Of a DNA stretch of 64,000 nt, positions 54,425 through 63,187 are shown in pieces. Origin of the DNA: Pseudomonadota bacterium (GTDB lineage Bacteria; Pseudomonadota; Gammaproteobacteria; Ga0077536); the NCBI GenBank assembly GCA_018668255.1, contig JABISZ010000054.1:1-64000 (forward strand). The letters run 5' to 3'. The notes below the pieces were generated by a model, which was not told the DNA's origin, searched no databases, and saw only the letters and a program-made list of their open reading frames with translations. The number at the start of each line of letters is the position of its first letter. Position 1 is the stretch's first letter. A program made the translations under genes and the position numbers.

Positions 54425-55273
54425 ATGCGGCAAACCAACAACATAGCTACGCTGTTGCAGCAAAGTACCCATCTGCTGACCAAGAGCCTAACTCCGCGAT
54501 TAGATGCTGAAGTCATATTAGCCTCAGCTCTAAAAACTAATAGAACTTGGCTGTATGCCAATAGCGATTCCATAGTATCTCCCGAAGAAACAGCTGCTTA
54601 CTTAGTAAAAGTAAAAGAACGAGGCAAAGGTGTACCGGTACCCTATATAACCGGATGCTGCGAATTTTGGTCATTACCTCTAAGCATAACACCCGATGTT
54701 CTGATCCCTAGACCGGAAACAGAGCTTTTAGTGGCGATGACACTAGAGATCATAAAACGTTCACCATCTCGACTTTCAATGGCAGATCTTGGAACAGGAA
54801 GTGGAGCGGTGGCGCTTGCCGTGGCTAGCGAGACGGACCAACCAATGATCGCTGCTACTGATCTATCTCTCTCGGCACTGAGAGTAGCAAAGCGCAACCT
54901 ACATCAACTAGATTATAAAAACGTAATAGTGTTAGCCGGTTCTTGGCTAAATCCCTTCGGGCGCAAAAGTCTGGATATTATAGTCGCAAACCCTCCATAT
55001 ATAGGGCGTGAAGAAAGCCATCTGACTGATGCTGCTATTAAGTTTGAGCCGGCAATAGCGCTTTTTTCAAAAAATGACGGAATGCAAGAAATCGACTGTA
55101 TAATCGTTCAGGCAAGTAAGTGCCTTAAGCAAGATGGTTGGATTTTACTAGAGCATGGGTTCCAACAAGGGAAAAAAGTGCGGAGCAGTTTAGAACACAA
55201 TGGCTATTCTCAAATACATACAGAAAAAGATCTTAATCAATGCGAGCGGATAACACGAGCCCGTATGAGCTAA
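54425..55273 (+). CDS. prmC: Release factor glutamine methyltransferase
   Basis: 282 residues. SAM-binding motif ADLGTGSGAVALAVA and the catalytic NPPY in IVANPPYIG. VLIPRPETELLV precedes motif I as usual. It is contiguous with prfA, its substrate's gene. Confidence 0.97.
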   Translation: MRQTNNIATLLQQSTHLLTKSLTPRLDAEVILASALKTNRTWLYANSDSIVSPEETAAYLVKVKERGKGVPVPYITGCCEFWSLPLSITPDVLIPRPETELLVAMTLEIIKRSPSRLSMADLGTGSGAVALAVASETDQPMIAATDLSLSALRVAKRNLHQLDYKNVIVLAGSWLNPFGRKSLDIIVANPPYIGREESHLTDAAIKFEPAIALFSKNDGMQEIDCIIVQASKCLKQDGWILLEHGFQQGKKVRSSLEHNGYSQIHTEKDLNQCERITRARMS

Positions 55274-55285
55274 TGGATATATCTA

Positions 55286-56044
55286 ATGGATGATGATTTA
55301 CTGCTCCGTTATAGTCGGCAAATACTCCTGCCAGAAATTGATATTAATGGTCAGAGCCTTCTAGCAGAGTCGACAGTAGTGATTATAGGAATTGGCGGTC
55401 TGGGATCACCTATCTCTATGTATCTAGCCGCGGCAGGCGTGGGGAACTTAGTGCTTGTCGATCACGACGTGGTCGAACTATCAAACTTACAGCGACAAAT
55501 AGTGCATTCGACACAAGATCTAGGGAAAAATAAAGTCGTATCGGCTAAAGATAGACTCCTAGCTCTTAACCCTAACGTGAAAGTCAAAATTATTCCCAAA
55601 ATGTTAGAGAAAACTGATTTCAATAAACTATTCTCTAGCGTAGATGCAGTAGTCGATGCGACCGATAACTTTGAGTCTAGATTTGAAATCAACAGGCAGT
55701 GTGTTAAACACAGTAAACCATTAATATCTGGCGCCGCAATTCGTTTCGAGGGACAGGTGACGGTTTTTCAGACAAGTATCAATAGTCCTTGTTATCGATG
55801 TTTATATAATGATGACATCACTACCGCCGAAAACTGTATCGAGACTGGGGTAATCGCGCCTTTACTGGGAATTATAGGGAGTATACAAGCTCTAGAGACT
55901 TTAAAAGTGCTCACAAATACAGGAGTCTCTCTAGACGGTAGATTGCTATTGCTCGATGCTCTTGGAATGGAGTGGCAAACAATGAAGTTTAAGAAGGATC
56001 CTAAATGTCCTGTATGTTCAACCAGAAGCCCATCAGCCACCTAA
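55286..56044 (+). CDS. MoeB/ThiF-family sulfur-carrier adenylyltransferase
   Basis: 252 residues: LLRYSRQILLPEID, nucleotide loop GIGGLGSPISMYLAAAGVG, VDHDVVELSNLQRQI, two zinc CxxC pairs (CYRC and CPVC), and the catalytic-type Cys in AENCIETGVIAPLLG. It adenylates the C-terminal glycine of MoaD, ThiS or a similar carrier; which one cannot be told. There is no rhodanese domain. The position after prmC is common in gammaproteobacteria and is often labelled moeB/hesA. Confidence 0.9.
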   Translation: MDDDLLLRYSRQILLPEIDINGQSLLAESTVVIIGIGGLGSPISMYLAAAGVGNLVLVDHDVVELSNLQRQIVHSTQDLGKNKVVSAKDRLLALNPNVKVKIIPKMLEKTDFNKLFSSVDAVVDATDNFESRFEINRQCVKHSKPLISGAAIRFEGQVTVFQTSINSPCYRCLYNDDITTAENCIETGVIAPLLGIIGSIQALETLKVLTNTGVSLDGRLLLLDALGMEWQTMKFKKDPKCPVCSTRSPSAT

Positions 56045-56063
56045 CTGAATTACGCAATTAAAT

Positions 56064-56816
56064 ATGAATAAATTTAGTTTCTTAATCTGCGCAGTCATAA
56101 TGACTCTTCCGCTGCAAAATTTATTTTCAGCAGATAGAGCCTATGTCATCGATAAGCTCCTAGTTGGCATCTATGAGAAAGAAGATCTAAATAGCACAAT
56201 CGTAAAAATCATATCCACTGGGACTGAATTAGAAGTGATACAGAAAACAGATCAATTCGCACTAGTTGTTGACCCTACGGGCGCAAAGGGATGGATAGAC
56301 AAATCCTACCTAATGGCTGAACCAACGTCAGAAATGATCTTAAACAAACTGATAAGGGAAAATACAAAAAATGTTACGTCGAATTCAAAAACGGTAGGCT
56401 CAGGAGAAACCTTAGCTGCGTTGAAAAAAAGTAATACCAAATTAAAAGCTAAGCTTGCAGGAGTGCTGCCTGAAGCAAAGAAATGTGAATCTAAGCTATC
56501 TATTCTAGAAAAAGAATCTACTCAAATGCGACAAGAGCTAAGCACAGAGTGTTCTAGTATTGGCTCTTCTGCCACGTGGACTAAAAACGATTATATGGCG
56601 ATTGAATCCGCACTAGAAAAAGCCAATATACAGATAAAGAAGCAGAACTTAATAAAAGATACAAAAATAAACTTACAGTTAGTTCTTATAGTTATTCAGC
56701 ATTACTGGATATCATTAATGATCCTGGTAATGCTGATAACAGCAGCTGCTTTTGGCGCAGGGGCTTATATGTTTGACGTGATATCTCGCAAACGACATGG
56801 AGGCTATCGCCTTTAA
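56064..56816 (+). CDS. YgiM-type SH3-domain membrane protein
   Basis: 250 residues: signal peptide, bacterial SH3 domain (about 25-90; GIYEKEDLNSTIVKIISTGTELEVI, GAKGWIDKSYL), a coiled-coil region, and a C-terminal membrane helix ending MFDVISRKRHGGYRL. This layout matches the TIGR04211/YgiM family. The role is unknown, presumably at the cell envelope. It overlaps xthA by one base. Confidence 0.82.
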   Translation: MNKFSFLICAVIMTLPLQNLFSADRAYVIDKLLVGIYEKEDLNSTIVKIISTGTELEVIQKTDQFALVVDPTGAKGWIDKSYLMAEPTSEMILNKLIRENTKNVTSNSKTVGSGETLAALKKSNTKLKAKLAGVLPEAKKCESKLSILEKESTQMRQELSTECSSIGSSATWTKNDYMAIESALEKANIQIKKQNLIKDTKINLQLVLIVIQHYWISLMILVMLITAAAFGAGAYMFDVISRKRHGGYRL

Positions 56817-57580
56817 TGAAAATTGCCACATGGAATGTGAACTCTATTCGGGCTCGTCTTGATCAAATCACAGATTGGCTCGCAATCAATAATATTGACA
56901 TACTGGCCATTCAAGAAACCAAAGTACAAGACAAGGATTTTCCCTTAGATGCGTTCAACGAACTTGGCTACAATTGTTCATTCTATGGTCAAAAATCGTA
57001 TAATGGAGTTGCATTCTTGGCGAATTCAAACATCGAGCTGCTTGCGAACAACATCCCCTCCTTTGAAGATCCTCAATGCCGTGCTTTAGCGGTAAATATT
57101 GATGGCGTTACCCTAGTTAATTTGTATGTCCCTAATGGCTCAGAAGTAGGGTCGGAAAAGTACAGCTATAAAATCTCATGGCTGAACGCTTTAAACGTCT
57201 GGCTATCAGGACTTTTAAAGTCTCACTCAAACGTAATAGTTCTCGGAGATTTCAATATAGCCCCAACAGATGATGACGTACACGATCCTTCTGGATGGAA
57301 AGGAAAAATACTATGCAGTGACGAGGAACGCTCTCAACTAGAAGCCATTACTCGATTAGGCCTGAAAGACTCGTTTAGAAGCTTCCCCCAGGAGCCAGAA
57401 ATTTTTTCTTGGTGGGATTACCGCGCGGGTGGCTTCCAACGAAACAGAGGGCTTAGGATAGATCTTATATTAAATAGCCAAAGCCTTGATGATAGGCTGG
57501 TAGCCTGTTCGATTGATCCCACCCCTCGCAGAAATACTAGACCCTCAGACCACGCCCCAGTTATTTTGGAAATAAAGTAA
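56816..57580 (+). CDS. xthA: Exodeoxyribonuclease III
   Basis: 254 residues; AP endonuclease and 3'-5' exonuclease. Motifs: TWNVNSIRARLDQI, ILAIQETKVQD with the metal Glu, GDFNIAP, WWDYRAGGFQRNRGLRIDLIL, and SDHAPVI with the catalytic His. It is coupled to the SH3 gene (TAATG). Confidence 0.96.
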   Translation: MKIATWNVNSIRARLDQITDWLAINNIDILAIQETKVQDKDFPLDAFNELGYNCSFYGQKSYNGVAFLANSNIELLANNIPSFEDPQCRALAVNIDGVTLVNLYVPNGSEVGSEKYSYKISWLNALNVWLSGLLKSHSNVIVLGDFNIAPTDDDVHDPSGWKGKILCSDEERSQLEAITRLGLKDSFRSFPQEPEIFSWWDYRAGGFQRNRGLRIDLILNSQSLDDRLVACSIDPTPRRNTRPSDHAPVILEIK

Positions 57581-57711
57581 ATATGCCCCTATATTTATAT
57601 ATCAGAGCGATTAGCTTCCTCAAAACCTATACGCTAATTTAAAGATAAGGTTGCAATCTAAGACATCCGAAACTAAACTCCCCGAACCAAGAATGTCTCG
57701 TTGAGAAAAAA

Positions 57712-57924
57712 ATGAAAGAAGCAATACACCCTAATTACCATACGATAAGCGTCACTTGCAGTTGTGGCAGCACTTTCGAAACGCAGTCGACCTACTCTGA
57801 AGAAAAATTACATCTAGACGTCTGCTCGTCATGTCACCCCTTTTACACTGGGCAACAGAAGATCGTCGACACTGCTGGCAGAGTCGACAAATTCAACAAG
57901 CGCTACGGGAAAGGTGCCAAATAA
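57712..57924 (+). CDS. rpmE: Ribosomal protein bL31, zinc-binding form
   Basis: 70 residues. All four zinc cysteines are present (C-S-C near residue 17 and C-S-S-C near 38), marking the C+ form normally used in zinc-replete cells. [20 protein letters not shown] is typical. It is convergent with yihA. Confidence 0.96.
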   Translation: MKEAIHPNYHTISVTCSCGSTFETQSTYSEEKLHLDVCSSCHPFYTGQQKIVDTAGRVDKFNKRYGKGAK

Positions 57925-57929
57925 TAAGC

Positions 57930-58535
57930 TCAGCTAGGGTTATTCTCAGCGGAGCTAAACAACCATTCCTCTATCGTGCACCAAGCACTCTCGATACCCT
58001 GATGCTTGGTAGCAGAAAATAACTGGGCTGAAATCACGTCAGAAGACTCAGAGATACGGCGGTTCACCTTACTTAAAACATTAAGGCCCTCTCCACGACT
58101 CACCTTGTCCGATTTGTTAATCAAAATCAACATCGAAACGTCACATGACGAACACCACTCTATCAGAACCTCTTCCTGAGGCTTTAAAGGGTGTCGTACA
58201 TCCATTAACATGACCAGACCTGCCAAAGATTTTCTGGTCTCAAGATAGTCGGGCAGCTCCTGCTCCCAATGAGATCTCAAGCTTTTAGCGACCTTTGCAT
58301 ACCCAAAACCTGGAAGATCCATCAAGCGTCTCTGAGAATCGAGATTAAAAACCACTAGATGTTGAGTACGGCCTGGAGTTCTGCTAGTGCGCGCTAAATT
58401 TTTTTGCCCGCAGAGCACATTTAGTGCACTAGATTTACCACTATTCGACCGGCCGGCAAAAGCCACCTCGTAACCTTCATCACTTGGGAGCAAACTGCAT
58501 CTAGGCACGCTCATTTGGAACGATGCCTGTTGCAA
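57930..58535 (-). CDS. yihA: Ribosome-biogenesis GTP-binding protein YihA/YsxC (EngB)
   Basis: 201 residues: P-loop AGRSNSGKSSALNVL, G2/G3 TPGRTQHLVVF and DLPGFGYAKV, G4 NKSDKV. It assists large-subunit assembly. It is divergent from cytochrome c4, the usual neighbour in Pseudomonas-like genomes. Confidence 0.96.
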   Translation of the reverse strand: MQQASFQMSVPRCSLLPSDEGYEVAFAGRSNSGKSSALNVLCGQKNLARTSRTPGRTQHLVVFNLDSQRRLMDLPGFGYAKVAKSLRSHWEQELPDYLETRKSLAGLVMLMDVRHPLKPQEEVLIEWCSSCDVSMLILINKSDKVSRGEGLNVLSKVNRRISESSDVISAQLFSATKHQGIESAWCTIEEWLFSSAENNPS

Positions 58536-58601
58536 TAGGGCTCTAGTTTTTGAAAAGGCTTCTGTGTCTATGTGAGTACTCTCTTTTTGAGTAAATTATA
58601 A

Positions 58602-58650
58602 CATCTGATGCAAATATTATTTAGATCATCCGATGATCCAAGTATATAAT
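58602..58650 (+). promoter_or_regulatory. Repeated CATCNGATG operator-like sites and -10 box before cytochrome c4
   Basis: CATCTGATG at 58602-58610 and CATCCGATG at 58627-58635, 25 bases apart. The second is part of the 15-base inverted repeat GATCATCCGATGATC (58624-58638). A consensus TATAAT lies at 58645-58650, so the repeat covers the -35/spacer region. This fits binding of a dimeric regulator controlling c4/dsbA, yihA, or both. Confidence 0.45.
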
Positions 58651-58682
58651 AGGCGATACATAATCAACCGAGAGTTATTCGA

Positions 58683-59282
58683 ATGTATCAAAGGAAATTT
58701 TTCCTTCGCCTTTTAGTCATATTTTTATTTGCTACCACACAAAACGTGTACGCAGATGGAGCTGAAAAAGCTGCCGTTTGTGGAGCATGCCACGGCGCTG
58801 ACGGGAATAGCTTAAATCCAGTTTGGCCAAGCCTTGCTGGCCAAGGGGTAGATTATACTGTCAAGCAACTAAAGGCTTTTAAGTCTGGAAAACGTCAAAA
58901 TGGACTTATGTCCCCGATGGCAATGAGCTTAAGCAACGAGGATATGTTGGATATTGCCCTATATTATGAAAAACAGCCCCTCATAATTAAATCTGTGGCC
59001 GCAGACGAAATAGAAGACGCCGAAAAATTGTATCGAGGTGGGGACAAGGCTCGAGGTATACCAGCGTGTATGTCCTGTCACGGACCAAATGGTGCTGGAA
59101 ATCCTGCCGCCAAGTATCCTGCGATTCGCGGACAACATGCTGAATACACAGCGGATCAATTGCAACAGTATGCAAACAAGTCGCGCACCACTGATCAACA
59201 ACAAATGATGAGAATGGTAGCAGAAAAACTTACTGAAAAAGAGATGCGTCAATTAGCGACTTATGTGTCCGCTCTCCGCTAG
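58683..59282 (+). CDS. Diheme cytochrome c4
   Basis: 199 residues with a signal peptide and two heme-binding sites, CGACH and CMSCH, in tandem c-type domains of about 90 residues. Each ends with a Met ligand region (GLMSPMAMSL and QQQMMRMVAE). Cytochrome c4 carries electrons from the bc1 complex to terminal oxidases in the periplasm. dsbA follows after 15 bases. Confidence 0.93.
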   Translation: MYQRKFFLRLLVIFLFATTQNVYADGAEKAAVCGACHGADGNSLNPVWPSLAGQGVDYTVKQLKAFKSGKRQNGLMSPMAMSLSNEDMLDIALYYEKQPLIIKSVAADEIEDAEKLYRGGDKARGIPACMSCHGPNGAGNPAAKYPAIRGQHAEYTADQLQQYANKSRTTDQQQMMRMVAEKLTEKEMRQLATYVSALR

Positions 59283-59297
59283 GCGTGATTAAAAAAT

Positions 59298-59966
59298 ATG
59301 CGCTCTGAGAAAATGTTAATGACCACACGAGCTTTAGGCGCATTCCTGCTGGTGTTAGTCGTTGCATCAGCAATATCAGCCACCGACAAATTTGTTGCTG
59401 GCAAAGACTTTGAGCAAATTTCTCCTAGCGTAAAAACCCAAGCGACAAAGGGGAAGGTAGAAGTTATCGAGTTATTTTGGTACGGATGCTCCCACTGCTT
59501 TGCATTCGAGACCGAAATCTCAGTATGGGAAAAACAAAAATCAGGATTTATAGAATTTCGGCGAGTACCAGCAATCTTTGACAGAAAATGGGCTAGCCAT
59601 GCGCGGGCTTACTATACCGCTGAAAAACTAGGACTTACGAAAATTGTGCACCCGAAACTGTTCGCGGCCTTGCACACAGAGAAGCAAACAATCTACACAG
59701 AAACCGAGCTCGCTGATTTCTTTGAAAGCATAGGTGTGGGGAAGGAAGATTTTACCGCTGCCTACACTTCTTTCGAAGTAGATACCCTTACTAGAAAAGC
59801 AATGGCGCTAACAAGAAGCTATGGCATCGGGGGCGTGCCTTCTATGATTGTTGCCGGAAAATTTCGCTCAAGCGTAAGACATGCGGGATCTTCTAAAAAC
59901 CTGCTAAATGTAGTCGACTTTCTAGCTCACCGAGAGCTAAAGATGGGCACCAATTTATCACCCTAG
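59298..59966 (+). CDS. dsbA: Thiol:disulfide interchange protein DsbA
   Basis: 222 residues with a signal peptide (ALGAFLLVLVVASAISA). The active site is FWYGCSHCFAFE, so CSHC replaces the common CPHC, and the cis-Pro is in GIGGVPSMIV. It oxidises thiols of exported proteins. The cytochrome c4-dsbA order is typical for gammaproteobacteria. Confidence 0.92.
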   Translation: MRSEKMLMTTRALGAFLLVLVVASAISATDKFVAGKDFEQISPSVKTQATKGKVEVIELFWYGCSHCFAFETEISVWEKQKSGFIEFRRVPAIFDRKWASHARAYYTAEKLGLTKIVHPKLFAALHTEKQTIYTETELADFFESIGVGKEDFTAAYTSFEVDTLTRKAMALTRSYGIGGVPSMIVAGKFRSSVRHAGSSKNLLNVVDFLAHRELKMGTNLSP

Positions 59967-60096
59967 CTAATGTGCGACACTCCAGCTTCTAAACGAGACA
60001 TCGCAGTGATAGAAAGTTCATCAAACTGTCATGTAGCGAACGCATACTCGTTCTCCCTTTAACCCTTTTTATATTCCTGCTTGGAGGTTTTGTCTA

Positions 60097-61062
60097 ATGA
60101 TTAAACGTCTTCTCTCCGTTATTGCAACTACACTAGTATTGTCTAGTTCACTCAGTGCGCTTGAAGTAGATTCTGGAATACAGAGTTATCAAAAAGAGCC
60201 TGGTATATCAGGGAATCTAAATAGCGTAGGTTCAGACACGCTGGCTAACCTTATGACTCTTTGGGCAGAAGGTTTCAGAATATTCTACCCAAATGTTAAT
60301 ATTCAAATACAAGCTGCAGGCTCTTCTACTGCGCCTCCCGCACTGACTGAAGGCACGGCAAATACTGGTCCGATGAGCCGGAAAATGAAATCAAAGGAAA
60401 TGGCAGCTTTCGAAACTAGACACGGCTACAAACCAACGGCTATACCTGTAGCAATCGACTCTCTTGCTATCTTCGTAAACAAGGACAATCCTATTAAAGG
60501 GATGAGTATCATGCAGGCAGATGCTATCTTTTCTGCAACCAGAAGATGTGGTGCAGTAAGTGATATCAAAACTTGGGGTGAAGTCGGTTTAACTGGTGAT
60601 TGGACAAACAGAAATATTCAGGTATATGGTCGTAACTCTGTCGCAGGCACCTATGGCTATTTCAAGAAGAAAGCTCTTTGCAAAGGCGACTTTAAAGATA
60701 GCGTAAACGAGCAACCCGGTTCTGCTTCTGTTGTTCAAGGGGTCACAAAATCTCTTAATGGAATCGGATACAGTGGCATCGGTTACCGGACATCTGGAGT
60801 CAAAGCTATCGCTTTGTCGAAAAAAGGAACCAAGTACATCGAACCTACGTCCGATAACGCTATAGCAGGGATTTATCCTCTTGCACGCTTCTTATACGTA
60901 TATGTAAATAAAGCCCCTAATAAACCTCTTCCTCCTCTTGAACGAGAATTCATGAAAATGGTACTTAGCAAAGAAGGGCAAGAAGTTGTTATAAAAGACG
61001 GCTACATTCCTTTACCTGAAGTTGTCGTCAGGAAGTACCTTGCAACTTCGCTAGCTAAATAA
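60097..61062 (+). CDS. PstS-like phosphate-binding protein
   Basis: 321 residues with a signal peptide ([16 protein letters not shown]). The PstS-type opening [19 protein letters not shown] is followed by [23 protein letters not shown] and [19 protein letters not shown], which supply Ser/Thr/Arg phosphate contacts. No pstCAB genes follow, so it may be an orphan or a phosphate-responsive protein. Confidence 0.8.
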   Translation: MIKRLLSVIATTLVLSSSLSALEVDSGIQSYQKEPGISGNLNSVGSDTLANLMTLWAEGFRIFYPNVNIQIQAAGSSTAPPALTEGTANTGPMSRKMKSKEMAAFETRHGYKPTAIPVAIDSLAIFVNKDNPIKGMSIMQADAIFSATRRCGAVSDIKTWGEVGLTGDWTNRNIQVYGRNSVAGTYGYFKKKALCKGDFKDSVNEQPGSASVVQGVTKSLNGIGYSGIGYRTSGVKAIALSKKGTKYIEPTSDNAIAGIYPLARFLYVYVNKAPNKPLPPLEREFMKMVLSKEGQEVVIKDGYIPLPEVVVRKYLATSLAK

Positions 61063-61170
61063 AAAATAAGTCGTGTTTTCGGCATGGAGTAGTCGCAGCT
61101 TTTTTCATGAGCATTCCTCAAAATTATTAGCTACACTGCATTGGATTAACATTCCTGAACGCGAGTACCG

Positions 61171-62352
61171 ATGAATCTAAAGTATGATGTAGTCATAGTA
61201 GGCGCAGGAGCTGCGGGATCTATTTGTGCCAGCGAAGCTGGAGAGCGAGGACGTCGTGTAAGATTAATTGATCATTCAAAAAAATTTGGGGAAAAAATCA
61301 GAATTTCCGGTGGCGGACGTTGTAATTTCACCAATATTCACTGTGGACCCGAAAATTTTATTTCGTCAAACCCTCACTTCTGTAAATCAGCTCTAACGCA
61401 ATTTGACTCAAAAAGCTTTACTGATATTTTAGATGCTGCCAAAATTCCTTATCACGAAAAACACTCTGGCCAATTATTTTGCGACAATAGCTCACGAGAT
61501 ATTCTAAATCTTCTGCTTCAAAAAATTACTGAAAACAAAGTAGATCTTTCACTAGGAGAATCGGTCACTAAAATCGACAAAACTAACGATGGATACCGCA
61601 TATATACGGATATAGCCTCTTATTCATGTACCTCGCTAGTTATAGCAACTGGTGGACTTTCAATCCCAAAGATTGGCGCAACTAAGTTTGGTCATGAAAT
61701 AGCCCTGCAATTTGGTCACTCTCTTGTCTCCACAAAACCTGGTTTGGTGCCGCTTACATTCGATACGGCATTATTGACGCATTGTGCAGATCTTTCAGGC
61801 ATAGCTGTCGAAGCAATAGTCAGCTGCGAAGGACACTCTTTTTCCGGTGGTTTACTTTTCACGCATCGAGGACTCAGTGGGCCATCGGTTCTACAAGCAT
61901 CTTCATACTGGCAGCCCAACAAACCTGTCACAATAAACCTAGCGCCACTAAGCGGTGACAGTCAGAAATTAAATTTATACAACCTATCGAAGCCTAATAA
62001 ATTGGTGAAAAATATCTTGGGCCAGTTAATTCCCCAAAGACTTGCGACGTCTATCTGTGCACAAATGAATTTAGATAAGAGATTAGGAGAAGCTACTGAA
62101 ACTTTGATTGCATCGCTAGATGAAAGAGTGTGCGCTTGGACTGTTTGTCCTACAGGGACTGAAGGTTATCGCACTGCGGAAGTTACGGTAGGCGGTGTAG
62201 ATACCTCTAATCTATCGTCGAAAACCATGGAGTCGTCGATACACCAAGGGCTTTACTTTATTGGAGAAGTAATCGATGTCACTGGTCATCTAGGCGGGCA
62301 CAACTTTCAGTGGGCATGGTCTTCGGGTTGGGTAGCAGGAAAAAATGCCTGA
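61171..62352 (+). CDS. HI0933/YhiN-family FAD-dependent oxidoreductase
   Basis: 393 residues: N-terminal FAD motif VIVGAGAAGSICASEAGERG, the signature KIRISGGGRCNFTN, LVIATGGLSIPKIGATKFGHEIA, LLFTHRGLSGPSVLQ, and the C-terminal GEVIDVTGHLGGHNFQWAWSSG. Substrates are unknown. It is a common but uncharacterised family. Confidence 0.9.
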   Translation: MNLKYDVVIVGAGAAGSICASEAGERGRRVRLIDHSKKFGEKIRISGGGRCNFTNIHCGPENFISSNPHFCKSALTQFDSKSFTDILDAAKIPYHEKHSGQLFCDNSSRDILNLLLQKITENKVDLSLGESVTKIDKTNDGYRIYTDIASYSCTSLVIATGGLSIPKIGATKFGHEIALQFGHSLVSTKPGLVPLTFDTALLTHCADLSGIAVEAIVSCEGHSFSGGLLFTHRGLSGPSVLQASSYWQPNKPVTINLAPLSGDSQKLNLYNLSKPNKLVKNILGQLIPQRLATSICAQMNLDKRLGEATETLIASLDERVCAWTVCPTGTEGYRTAEVTVGGVDTSNLSSKTMESSIHQGLYFIGEVIDVTGHLGGHNFQWAWSSGWVAGKNA

Positions 62353-62668
62353 ACTGGCTAAGTGTTCAGAAACCATCTTAATCCTAACGGGATATCGATC
62401 GGATGCCCTATTGAATCGGAGTCTTTCTAGTCATCCCACGATTGAAGAGCTGTAACTTCATGAGCATGATATCTCACTGCATCGATAATAAATCCCCTAG
62501 GGGAAAGACAGAAAGCAGCACAAGCCTACCTTCATTAGGGCATGACATATTGCCTGTTAAAGCGTTCTTAATTCTAGCCATAACAAAAATTTTATAAGGC
62601 CTATAGTCCTTGGAAATTTTTCGCTATAATACGGCTTGATCAATTAGCCAATCTTTTGAGAGTATCTA
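62353..62668. other. 316-base intergenic region
   Basis: No gene seen. It holds a TATAAT at 62625-62630 without a convincing -35, 38 bases before the cytochrome ATG, and a short palindrome TCCCCTAGGGGA at 62493-62504. A 45-codon ORF starting near 62460 has no supporting features. Confidence 0.5.
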
Positions 62669-63187
62669 ATGAATAATAATGAAGACGAAATATTCGTTCG
62701 CAATTTTTCTCTAGTTTTAGCAGGGCTTTTAGTAATTGGGTTGATAGCTTTTATATTAGCTAATGTGGTAACTGAAAAATTTGCCGGTGCATCAGGCGAC
62801 AGTGAAATCATCGCGGAGCGAATCGCTCCTGTGGGCGCTCCGAATACGAGTGAGGCCGCAATAGTTTTCGAAACTTCCAAAAACGCAAATGCAGGAGCGC
62901 CAAAAACTCCTAAAGAATCTATGGCAGAAGTAGAAGACGGAAAAGTAGTTTACGATAAAGTTTGCACTGTCTGTCATGCTCAAGGAATTGCAGGGGCACC
63001 AAAATTTGCCGATATATCTGCTTGGTCAAGCAGACTAGCGAAGGGGAAACAGGCTTTATATGCAAATGCTATCAACGGTTATATGGGCGATGCAGGATAT
63101 ATGCCGGCCAAAGGCGGTGACATGAAACTACACGATGACTCCGTTCGCGCCGCAGTAGACTATATGTTAACAAGCTTAGAAAACTAA
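62669..63187 (+). CDS. Membrane-anchored c5-type monoheme cytochrome
   Basis: 172 residues: one N-terminal membrane helix (FSLVLAGLLVIGLIAFILANVV), an Ala/Pro-rich linker, then a cytochrome c domain with CTVCH and a Met ligand in AGYMPAKGGD, ending VRAAVDYMLTSL. This matches cytochrome c5-like electron carriers. Its stop overlaps the convergent TRAP gene by four bases. Confidence 0.9.
   Translation: MNNNEDEIFVRNFSLVLAGLLVIGLIAFILANVVTEKFAGASGDSEIIAERIAPVGAPNTSEAAIVFETSKNANAGAPKTPKESMAEVEDGKVVYDKVCTVCHAQGIAGAPKFADISAWSSRLAKGKQALYANAINGYMGDAGYMPAKGGDMKLHDDSVRAAVDYMLTSLEN

Noticed and set aside
62493-62504. Palindrome TCCCCTAGGGGA in the intergenic region
   Set aside because: Too short and unrepeated in the window to call an operator; noted only in the intergenic entry.
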